Source of the DNA: UBA2272 sp034368805
GTDB lineage: Bacteria > Actinomycetota > Coriobacteriia > Anaerosomatales > Anaerosomataceae
Length of the DNA: 10,817 bases
NCBI GenBank assembly: GCA_034368805.1
Contig: JAXMLJ010000053.1
Coordinates: 1 to 10,817, forward strand
Direction: 5' to 3'
Numbering within the stretch: the first letter of the stretch is position 1; every line of letters begins with the position of its first letter. Positions 5,548-10,817 of this stretch are shown piece by piece. A program made the translations under genes and the position numbers. The notes under the pieces were generated by a model. It had not been told where the DNA came from and did not search any database. It saw only the letters and a program-made list of their open reading frames with translations.

Positions 5548-6758
5548 CGCGGACGGCGCTTCTGCGCGCGGGAGAAGTCGACACGCGTGACGCCGGCGAG
5601 CGCCTCGGCCACCAGACCCTCAACGTCCAGTGGAGCCTCTGCCTCGGCGAGCATCTCGGGCGTGGCGTGGGTCTCCGGCCGCCGCGGCATGAACAGCGTG
5701 CAGCAGTCATCGTCGGTCGCGGTGGAGAGGTCGAAGGTGCCGATGGCGCGGGCCTCGTCGATGATCTCGCGCTTGTCCGAGCCGATGAGCGGGCGCAGGA
5801 TCGGCATGGTGGCCACCGCATCGACCGCAGCCACGTTGTCGAGCGTCTGCGACGCGACCTGCCCGAGGCTCTCGCCGGTCACGAGCGCCCGGGCGCCCTC
5901 ATCGCGGGCGATCGCCTCGGCAATGCGGACCATGAACCTCCGGTAGAGAAGCACCCTCAGGTCCTCCGGACCCTCAAGTGCGATGCGGCGCTGCACGTCG
6001 CCGAAGGGCACGGTGTACAGCCGGGCCATCCCGCCTGTGCGATCGAGCACGCGTGCGAGTTCGAGCGCGTAGTGCTCCGAGTGCGCGGATGTCTGTGGGC
6101 GACCGGAGAAATGGACGCCGACGATCGTGGCGCCTCGCCGCATCACGCGCCAGGCGGCCACCGGCGAATCGATGCCGGCCGACATGAGCGCGACGACCGT
6201 TCCCGAGGCACCCACCGGCAAGCCGCCGGGGCCCTCCAGACGCCGGGCGTACACGTAGGCGCGCGCCTGCACGACCTCGATGCGGCACGTGAGATCCGGG
6301 GCCGAAAGGTCGACCGCGAGTCCGGTGGCCTTCTGCACGGTCGCGCCGACGCGCCGGCTGATCTCCATGCTGCGCGCGGGGTAGTTGGTGGCCGAGCGCC
6401 GCGACTCGATGGCGAATGTGCGCACAGGCCCGGAAGCGTCGGCCTCCCGGCGGGCGATCTCCTCGGCGACAGCGGCGAGCGCGGCCTCATCGATCGCCTC
6501 CGGGGTCCGGTCGCACGCGATCGCGTAGCCGAGGTACGACACGCCGGGCGTGCGCGCGACGGCCGCCAGCAGCTCCTCGGCGTGCGCGGGGTCGGTCATC
6601 GGCACGAGCAGGCGGCTTGCGATGCGGCGGACGCGGCCCTCGGTCAGGCCCGTCACGGCACGGCGGAGGTTGGTCTCGAGCCTGCGCTCGAAGTCACCGC
6701 GGTTGTGGCCCTTGAGACCGATCTCGTGGTAGTGCACGAGTGCGGTGCGCTCCGCCAT
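5544..6758 (-). CDS. thiI: tRNA 4-thiouridine synthase ThiI
   Basis: ThiI activates U8 of tRNA with ATP and inserts sulfur to form s4U; in many bacteria it also supplies sulfur for thiamine thiazole synthesis. The protein is 404 aa from the ATG at 6758. It has the N-terminal ferredoxin-like segment (VHYHEIGLKGHNR), a THUMP domain to about residue 170, then the PP-loop ATPase domain with VALMSAGIDSPVA (SAGIDS at 193-198) and TGESLGQVASQTLDN. DDDCCTLFMPRRPETH (Cys352-353) is the region of the conserved ThiI cysteine. There is no C-terminal rhodanese domain, as in Gram-positive and archaeal forms, so sulfur must be delivered by another protein such as a cysteine desulfurase. The frame is open to 6815, but the extension would run through the intergenic hairpin. 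The ATG at 6758 has a GGGGA/AGG-rich leader and matches the usual family N-terminus. It is coupled to the downstream glycosyltransferase by ATGA. Confidence 0.93.
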   Translation of the reverse strand: MAERTALVHYHEIGLKGHNRGDFERRLETNLRRAVTGLTEGRVRRIASRLLVPMTDPAHAEELLAAVARTPGVSYLGYAIACDRTPEAIDEAALAAVAEEIARREADASGPVRTFAIESRRSATNYPARSMEISRRVGATVQKATGLAVDLSAPDLTCRIEVVQARAYVYARRLEGPGGLPVGASGTVVALMSAGIDSPVAAWRVMRRGATIVGVHFSGRPQTSAHSEHYALELARVLDRTGGMARLYTVPFGDVQRRIALEGPEDLRVLLYRRFMVRIAEAIARDEGARALVTGESLGQVASQTLDNVAAVDAVATMPILRPLIGSDKREIIDEARAIGTFDLSTATDDDCCTLFMPRRPETHATPEMLAEAEAPLDVEGLVAEALAGVTRVDFSRAQKRRPR

Positions 6759-6770
6759 CCTGTCCCCGTC

Positions 6771-6780
6771 CACACGTGTG
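6771..6780. repeat. Perfect 10-bp palindrome between rpoZ and thiI
   Basis: CACACGTGTG reads the same on both strands and overlaps the foot of the larger hairpin at 6778-6809. It lies 12 nt upstream of the thiI start. It could be an operator half-site pair or part of the hairpin structure; the sequence alone does not decide. Confidence 0.45.
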
Positions 6781-6809
6781 CCCCGGGCCGACGACGCGGC
6801 TCGGGGCAC
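6778..6809 (-). terminator. Strong intergenic hairpin between rpoZ and thiI (no U-tract)
   Basis: The 13-nt arms 6778-6790 and 6797-6809 are complementary except for one G-U type position, with a 6-nt loop (6791-6796), giving a very GC-rich stem. It lies 25 nt past the rpoZ stop and 19 nt before the thiI ATG. Reading on the minus strand no run of U follows (CACACGTGTGG instead). It would therefore be a weak or U-less terminator, an RNA-stability element, or an attenuator that lowers thiI expression relative to rpoZ. Confidence 0.5.
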
Positions 6810-6834
6810 CGTCACGGCCCGATCTTGGCCGATG

Positions 6835-7083
6835 CTACTTGTAGCTTTCCTTCACGCGCTCGAAGCTCACGTCACCCGACGCGATCTCGTCAAGCGCGAG
6901 CGTGAGCGGCTTGGTGCTCGTGATCTGGGCGATCTGCGGCGCCTGCATGGTGAGCAGCGCCTGGTCGCGAACGCCGTGGATCATGTCGTTGATCTGGCGC
7001 GCGCGTTTGGCGGCCACGATGCAGAGTGTGTACTTGGAGTCGACCGTGGAGAGCAGGAGGTCGACGTCGGGTTTGATGACCAT
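6835..7083 (-). CDS. rpoZ: DNA-directed RNA polymerase subunit omega
   Basis: This 82-aa protein is omega, the small subunit that helps beta-prime fold and assemble into RNA polymerase. It has the family signature near the N-terminus (VDLLLSTVDSKYTLCIVAAKRARQIND), covering the conserved YxLV-x-x-AxxRAxQI pattern. It also has the P-L-x-x-A-L-x-E-I segment (KPLTLALDEIASGDV), and the length is usual. The ATG at 7083 is 2 nt after the gmk stop, so it is translationally coupled to gmk. gmk-rpoZ adjacency is widespread in bacteria. A strong hairpin follows the gene. Confidence 0.93.
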   Translation of the reverse strand: MVIKPDVDLLLSTVDSKYTLCIVAAKRARQINDMIHGVRDQALLTMQAPQIAQITSTKPLTLALDEIASGDVSFERVKESYK

Positions 7084-7085
7084 AG

Positions 7086-7661
7086 CTACGACTGTCCTTC
7101 GGTTGAGTGGAGGGATCCGATGATGTCCACGAGCTCGTCGGTGGCCCGGGAGACATCATCGTTTTCTACCACATGGTCGTACGTTCCCACAAGTTCGAGC
7201 TCGCCAACGGCGGTGGCAAGACGCGTTCTCACCTGCTCGTCCGTCTCGGCCCCGCGCTTGCGGATCCGGCGCTCCAGCTCGTCCATCGACGGCGCGATGA
7301 TGAAGACGAGGACCGCCTCGGGCATGAGATCCTTCACCTGCAACGCACCCTGCGGGTCGATCTCCAGGATGACATCGCGCCCCTCGGCCAGCTTGTCCTC
7401 AACCGATGACCGCAGGGTACCGTACCGGTTGCCGTGCACCTCGGCCCACTCGAGGAACTCACCGGATGCGATGCGCCGGCTGAACTCGGCTGGCGTGAGG
7501 AAGACGTAGTCCTCCCCGTCCACCTCGCCCGGGCGCGCGGCCCGTGTGGTTGCCGAGACGGAGACCCACATGCGAGGAACCCTGGCCACCAGACGGTCGA
7601 CCAGAGTTCCCTTTCCGGCACCCGAAGGCCCGGAGATGATGACCAGCGCGCCTCTCGGCAT
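7086..7661 (-). CDS. gmk: Guanylate kinase
   Basis: Gmk catalyses GMP + ATP to GDP + ADP in purine nucleotide synthesis and salvage. The protein is 191 aa. It has the Walker A loop GPSGAGKG at residues 11-18, the GMP-binding segment VSVSATTRAARPGEVDGEDYVF (33-54) with EFLEWAEVHGNRYGT (68-82), and the lid region with RIRKRGAETDEQVRTRL. The length and all landmarks match the family. The ATG at 7661 is preceded directly by an in-frame GTG at 7664, which could also serve. No strong SD is visible; the start is 18 nt after the mIHF stop, so coupling is likely. It sits in the mIHF-gmk-rpoZ order typical of Actinomycetota. Confidence 0.95.
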   Translation of the reverse strand: MPRGALVIISGPSGAGKGTLVDRLVARVPRMWVSVSATTRAARPGEVDGEDYVFLTPAEFSRRIASGEFLEWAEVHGNRYGTLRSSVEDKLAEGRDVILEIDPQGALQVKDLMPEAVLVFIIAPSMDELERRIRKRGAETDEQVRTRLATAVGELELVGTYDHVVENDDVSRATDELVDIIGSLHSTEGQS

Positions 7662-7679
7662 CACGTGGTCGTGACGCCT

Positions 7680-7988
7680 TCAGCCAAGGCGCTGCATGAG
7701 CATCTCGCGCTGGCGGGCGCCCAGGCCCTGCACGCGGCGGCTCGGGGAGATCTCCAGCTCGGTCATGATCTTGGCCGCTTTCGCCTTGCCGAAGCCGGGA
7801 AGGCTCTCAAGGAGCGTTGCCACCTTCATGCGCGCGACGATCGGGTCGTCCGACTTGCTCATGACCTGAGCGAACGTCGTCGATCCAGCCTTGATCTTCT
7901 GGCGCAGTTCCGCGCGCGCCTGGCGCGCCTGTGCGGCCTTCTCCAGGGCCTTCTTGCGATCGGCCTCGGAAAGATTGGGCAGAGCCAT
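7680..7988 (-). CDS. mihF: Actinobacterial integration host factor (mIHF)
   Basis: mIHF is a small nucleoid-associated DNA-binding protein, unrelated in fold to enterobacterial IHF, and essential in mycobacteria. The protein is 102 aa from the ATG at 7988. It begins MALPNLSEADRKKALEKAAQ, has a long helical charged N-terminal region, and contains the helix-two-turn-helix signature LPGFGKAKA (about residues 64-72, equivalent to the family LPGVGKxRA). It ends VQGLGARQREMLMQRLG, close to the family tail. The start is fixed by AGGAGG at 7998-7993, 4 nt before the ATG; the open frame up to 8054 lies in the leader. A promoter-like sequence is present at 8077-8105. The gene is a good marker for Actinomycetota. 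Confidence 0.92.
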   Translation of the reverse strand: MALPNLSEADRKKALEKAAQARQARAELRQKIKAGSTTFAQVMSKSDDPIVARMKVATLLESLPGFGKAKAAKIMTELEISPSRRVQGLGARQREMLMQRLG

Positions 7989-8076
7989 GGTTCCTCCTCG
8001 CCTCTCGTACCGTGGTGCGTAGCGGATACCATCTCGGGGCGTCCACGCGCACACCCCCTACGCTGCAACAGACTCG

Positions 8077-8105
8077 ATGTTACCCCTGACCTGCGAGAAT
8101 GCCAA
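8077..8105 (-). promoter_or_regulatory. Sigma70-type promoter for mIHF-gmk-rpoZ
   Basis: On the minus strand TTGGCA (8105-8100) and TAACAT (8082-8077) are separated by exactly 17 bp, close to the TTGACA/TATAAT consensus and far more AT-rich than the surroundings. The predicted transcription start is near 8070, giving a leader of about 80 nt before mIHF. The -35 begins 7 nt after the pyrE stop and no terminator hairpin separates them, so pyr transcripts probably also read through. The remaining intergenic sequence (7989-8076) is GC-rich leader with only weak hairpins. Confidence 0.6.
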
Positions 8106-8112
8106 CCCTTAC

Positions 8113-8691
8113 TTACCCGAGACGACGACTGCCCGGCGAATCAATGGGGATTCCGGACGCGCAGAGCGGGCACGAACCCGGCTCCATAGACTCGACCTCG
8201 AGTCGAAGCAACGGTAGGTACTCCGCGTCGAAGACCTTCTCTCCCCCACGGTCGATGATGGAGGTCACGGCGGCCACTTCGCCACCTGCCGCGCGGACGA
8301 GCTCGATCACCTCGGCGACGCTTCCACCCGTCGTGACCACGTCCTCAACGACGAGCACGCGCTCGCCGGGCGTCACGGAGAACCCCCGGCGGAAGGTCAT
8401 CACACCGGCCTGACGCTCGCTGAAGATGAACCTGACCCCGAGTGCCTGCGCGACGGCGAACCCGATCATGATGCCGCCAACGGCCGGCGCCGCGACGACA
8501 TCGATATCGCGATCCGCAACCGCCTCGGCCATCGCCCGGCCGAGGTCTGTCGTGAGCGCGGGGTCCTCGAGCACGCGTGCGCACTGGACGTACGTGTCCG
8601 AGTGCCGGCCGCTCGTCAGCTGGAAGTGGCCGTGCAGGATCGCGCCCGCACCCCGGAGCGCGTCGAGTACCTGTGCTTCGGTGAGACTCAT
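8113..8691 (-). CDS. pyrE: Orotate phosphoribosyltransferase
   Basis: PyrE converts orotate + PRPP to OMP and PPi, the fifth step of UMP synthesis. The protein is 192 aa. It has the substrate-binding start GHFQLTSGRHSDTYVQC (21-37), the PRPP-binding loop VLVVEDVVTTGGSV (112-125), and SERQAGVMTFRRGF (91-104) in place of the lysine-rich KxxKxHG loop of the enterobacterial enzyme. The C-terminus carries CPLCASGIP (174-182), a two-cysteine motif. This layout resembles the PyrE group seen in Thermus and other thermophilic or Gram-positive bacteria, where these features are normal. The ATG overlaps the pyrF stop (ATGA), so the two are coupled. It is the last gene of the pyr cluster. Confidence 0.93.
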   Translation of the reverse strand: MSLTEAQVLDALRGAGAILHGHFQLTSGRHSDTYVQCARVLEDPALTTDLGRAMAEAVADRDIDVVAAPAVGGIMIGFAVAQALGVRFIFSERQAGVMTFRRGFSVTPGERVLVVEDVVTTGGSVAEVIELVRAAGGEVAAVTSIIDRGGEKVFDAEYLPLLRLEVESMEPGSCPLCASGIPIDSPGSRRLG

Positions 8692-9395
8692 GCGCCGAGC
8701 TCCTTCACGATACTCCGGGCAGCAGCGGCCGGATCCGGCGCGCCGGTGATCGGGCGACCGATGACGAGGTGCGACGCCCCTGCGGCAACGGCCTGTTCGG
8801 GAGTGGCGGTGCGCGCCTGATCGCCGGGATCCTCACCGGCCGGGCGGACACCGGGGGTCACCACGAGCGCATCGGCGCCGAGCAACTGGCGCATCGCGGC
8901 GGCCTCCTGCGGCGAGCACACGACACCGTCACAGCCGGCGTCTCGCGCAAGCGCGCCGAGCGCGGCGACCTGCTCGGCGGCCGGACGGGAGACTCCGATC
9001 TCGGCAAGTCCGGCGTCGTCGAGGCTGGTGAGCACCGTCACTGCGATGACTGCGGGCGTGCCGGCCCGGAACTTGGCAGCCGCCTCGGCAGCCCCCGCTA
9101 CGGCGGCTTCCATCATGGCGAGACCGCCTGAAGCGTGCACGGTGAACATGTCGGCGCCCGCCCGCGTGAGGGTTCGCGCGGCGCCGGCGACCTGGTGCGG
9201 GATGTCGTGCAGCTTGAGGTCGACGAACACCTTGAAGCCGAGCGAGCGCATCTCGCGGACGATATCGGGACCCGCGGCGTAGTAGAGCGTCATGCCGATC
9301 TTCACCCACCCGACGTGCCCCTTGAGGGTGCGCGCCAGTGCGCGTGCGCTCTCGGCATCGGGCAGATCGAGCGCCACGATGACGGCGTCCCGCAT
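8688..9395 (-). CDS. pyrF: Orotidine 5'-phosphate decarboxylase
   Basis: PyrF decarboxylates OMP to UMP, the last step of the pathway. The protein is 235 aa from the ATG at 9395, the normal size of class I enzymes. It starts with the first beta strand (DAVIVALDLPD), then VKIGMTLYYAAGP. The catalytic block VFVDLKLHDIP has the charge network D59, K61 and D64. VVTPGVRPAGEDPGDQAR and LVIGRPITGAPDP form the phosphate-binding loops. GGGAAGGA lies 5 nt upstream of this ATG. A GTG at 9458, overlapping the pyrD stop by 8 nt, is in frame and would add 21 residues with no family counterpart. That would leave the start choice open if the genes are strictly coupled, but I prefer 9395. The stop overlaps the pyrE start. 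Confidence 0.94.
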   Translation of the reverse strand: MRDAVIVALDLPDAESARALARTLKGHVGWVKIGMTLYYAAGPDIVREMRSLGFKVFVDLKLHDIPHQVAGAARTLTRAGADMFTVHASGGLAMMEAAVAGAAEAAAKFRAGTPAVIAVTVLTSLDDAGLAEIGVSRPAAEQVAALGALARDAGCDGVVCSPQEAAAMRQLLGADALVVTPGVRPAGEDPGDQARTATPEQAVAAGASHLVIGRPITGAPDPAAAARSIVKELGA

Positions 9396-9450
9396 GCTGT
9401 CCTTCCCGCCGGTGCCGGGCACCGCAGGCCGTGCCGTACCTACATGCTCG

Positions 9451-10368
9451 TCATTCACGGATAGCTCCCGTCAGTTCGGCCACGCGCGCGATCCCGCGCT
9501 CGGCGCAGAAGCGCTCGAGGCCCTCGATGATGTGTACCGTCGCGGCCGGATCCACGAAGTTCGCGGTTCCCACGGCCACCGCGCTCGCGCCGGCCAGCAT
9601 GAACTCGGCGGCGTCTTCGGCGTCCATGATACCGCCCATGCCGATGACCGGGACGCCTACCGCGCGGGCGACCTGCCACACCATGCGCACGGCGACAGGC
9701 CTGATGGCCGGCCCGGACAGTCCGCCCACGCCGCGGGCGAGCTTCGGCCTGAACGTGCGCGTGTCGATCGCCATGCCGAGCAGCGTGTTGATGAGGCTGA
9801 TGGCGTCGGCACCCTCGGCCTCGACCGCCCGTGCAATCTCGGCGATATCCGTGACGTTCGGGCTGAGCTTCACGATAAGCGGCCTGGTCGTGACGGCCCG
9901 GACGGCTCGCACCACCTGCGCAGCGCCGTCGCACGACGTGCCGAACGCCATGCCCCCCTCATCCACGTTGGGACACGAGATGTTGAGCTCGAGCGCCGAG
10001 ACCGCATCCTCACGCTCGAGCCGCTCGGCCACCGCGACGTAGCCCTCCGTGCTGTGGCCGACGACGTTCACGATGACCGGCACGTCACGCCCCGCAAGCC
10101 ACGCCAGGTCCTCAGCGCAAAACGCCTCCACACCCGGGTTCTGCAGCCCGATGGAGTTGAGCATGCCCGAGGGTGTCTCGGCGATGCGCGGACTGTCGTT
10201 GCCGGCCCACGGCTCTGTCGAGACCCCTTTGGTGACGACCGCGCCGAGGCGCGACAGCGCGACGAAGTCGGCATACTCGCGTCCCGAGCCGAAGGTGCCC
10301 GAGGCGGTCATCACGGGAGTGCGCAGCTCGAGCGAGCCGATGCGTACGCGCATGTCCACGGCGCTCAC
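9451..10368 (-). CDS. pyrD: Dihydroorotate dehydrogenase (NAD+), catalytic subunit, class 1B
   Basis: PyrD oxidises dihydroorotate to orotate on FMN and, in class 1B, passes electrons to the FAD/2Fe-2S subunit PyrK and on to NAD+. The protein is 305 aa. The FMN-binding start is TPVMTASGTFGSGREYADFV, followed by GAVVTKGVSTEPWAGN. The catalytic cysteine is in ELNISCPNV (C132), as in class 1 enzymes; class 2 has serine. The later FMN-phosphate region includes GGLSGPAIRPVA, VIGMGGI and GASAVAVGTANF. The start is a GTG at 10368 overlapping the pyrK stop (GTGA), with GGAGG 7 nt upstream. The frame is open for a further 111 codons, but that part is an out-of-frame reading of pyrK. Subunit pairing with PyrK is supported by adjacency. 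Confidence 0.94.
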   Translation of the reverse strand: MSAVDMRVRIGSLELRTPVMTASGTFGSGREYADFVALSRLGAVVTKGVSTEPWAGNDSPRIAETPSGMLNSIGLQNPGVEAFCAEDLAWLAGRDVPVIVNVVGHSTEGYVAVAERLEREDAVSALELNISCPNVDEGGMAFGTSCDGAAQVVRAVRAVTTRPLIVKLSPNVTDIAEIARAVEAEGADAISLINTLLGMAIDTRTFRPKLARGVGGLSGPAIRPVAVRMVWQVARAVGVPVIGMGGIMDAEDAAEFMLAGASAVAVGTANFVDPAATVHIIEGLERFCAERGIARVAELTGAIRE

Positions 10369-10817
10369 GAGCGCACCTCCGGGTCGGCGGCCGGCTCCCA
10401 GACGACGTCGGCCGCGTCGAAGACCGGGCCGTCCACGCACGCGCGCTTGCGCCCGTGCACCGTGGAGACGACGCACGAGAGGCATGCGCCCACGCCGCAC
10501 GCCATGAGCCGCTCGAGCGAGACCTGGCACTCCACGCCGGCCTCGGCAGCCTGCGCCGCGACGATCCGCTGCATCGGCTCGGGGCCGCACGTGTAGATGA
10601 CGTCCGGGCGTTCGGCGGCGATCAGCTCCGGCGTGAGCATGGTGATGAACCCGCAGGCACCCTCGCTGCCGTCGTCGGTGGCGTAGGCCGTGCGGCGGCA
10701 CACATCCTCGAACAGCTCGCGGGCGAGCAGGCGGCCTGCCGAGGGAGCGCCCTGCGCCAGCGTGACCGCGACGCCGTCACGCGCGAGGCGCTCGGCCAAC
10801 ATGCCGAGCGGCGCCAC
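10365..10817 (-). CDS. pyrK: Dihydroorotate dehydrogenase electron-transfer subunit PyrK, C-terminal part
   Basis: Only the last 150 residues lie in the window; the frame runs off the right edge, so the N-terminal FAD-binding domain is not seen. The visible part holds the end of the ferredoxin-reductase-like NAD-binding domain, including VIYTCGPEPM (74-82 of the partial protein). The [2Fe-2S] domain has four cysteines at 107, 112, 115 and 127 (C-x4-C-x2-C-x11-C), followed by DGPVF, all typical of PyrK. The protein receives electrons from FMN in PyrD and reduces NAD+. Its stop overlaps the pyrD GTG. The presence of PyrK points to respiration-independent pyrimidine synthesis, common in anaerobic Gram-positives. 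Confidence 0.93.
   Translation of the reverse strand: MAPLGMLAERLARDGVAVTLAQGAPSAGRLLARELFEDVCRRTAYATDDGSEGACGFITMLTPELIAAERPDVIYTCGPEPMQRIVAAQAAEAGVECQVSLERLMACGVGACLSCVVSTVHGRKRACVDGPVFDAADVVWEPAADPEVRS

Noticed and set aside
4786..5946. Plus-strand open frame (386 aa) opposite the glycosyltransferase and thiI
   Set aside because: It crosses two real genes on the other strand and has no motif, SD or promoter.
6759..6815. 19-codon N-terminal extension of ThiI
   Set aside because: It runs through the intergenic hairpin and has no family counterpart; the ATG at 6758 gives the standard start.
5667..6905. Long plus-strand open frame (412 aa) opposite thiI
   Set aside because: It is antisense to a clear thiI with all motifs, has low-complexity Arg/Gly/His-rich composition and no recognisable domain. 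Such frames are expected in high-GC coding DNA.
9292..10596. Long plus-strand open frame (434 aa) opposite pyrD and pyrK
   Set aside because: It is the antisense shadow of well-supported pyr genes; its His/Arg/Asp-rich translation has no family features.
10369..10701. 111-codon upstream extension of pyrD
   Set aside because: It is an out-of-frame reading of pyrK; the GTG at 10368 has a good SD and the correct PyrD N-terminus.

Overview
This GC-rich window reads as a chromosomal segment of an actinobacterium, most likely a deep-branching anaerobic lineage such as the Coriobacteriia. The evidence is an actinobacterial-type integration host factor (mIHF) directly upstream of gmk and rpoZ, combined with a two-subunit NAD-linked dihydroorotate dehydrogenase (pyrD 1B plus pyrK), which is common in anaerobes. 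The exact lineage is an inference; no rRNA or other marker is present.

Right two thirds (4450-10817, all minus strand) is a compact housekeeping block. It is read from high to low coordinates: pyrK (C-terminal part) - pyrD - pyrF - pyrE, then mIHF - gmk - rpoZ, then thiI - a DUF3524 glycosyltransferase of the tRNA-queuosine mannosyltransferase type. The pyr genes complete UMP synthesis from dihydroorotate. gmk makes GDP, rpoZ is an RNA polymerase subunit and mIHF is a nucleoid protein. The last two genes are tRNA-modification candidates. Junctions are mostly 4-nt or few-nt overlaps, implying translational coupling. A good sigma70-like promoter lies just after pyrE (8077-8105), in front of mIHF. 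A strong hairpin without a U-tract (6778-6809) lies between rpoZ and thiI.

Left third (1-4449) is accessory and rearranged. An RHS/YD-repeat protein that lacks a normal N-terminus begins only 14 nt after the glycosyltransferase stop codon, on the same strand. It ends in the canonical RHS core-end motif, followed by a proline- and glycine-rich linker and a C-terminal domain I do not recognise. Its stop is 22 nt upstream of a small polytopic membrane protein, the arrangement of a polymorphic toxin tip with its immunity protein. Beyond that lies a second, broken copy of the end of the RHS core, about 350 bp long with its first 82 bp identical. This is the hallmark of an orphan RHS tip module that can recombine with the main gene. 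This second copy is cut by the right end of an IS3-family element.

The IS3 element is itself interrupted. Its orfB (DDE transposase) is intact, but orfA survives only as a few codons. In place of the rest is the end of an IS21-family element, with tandem terminal repeats (89-141) and the first codons of istA on the minus strand (1-44). The window edge therefore holds an IS21 inserted in an IS3 inserted in an RHS remnant.
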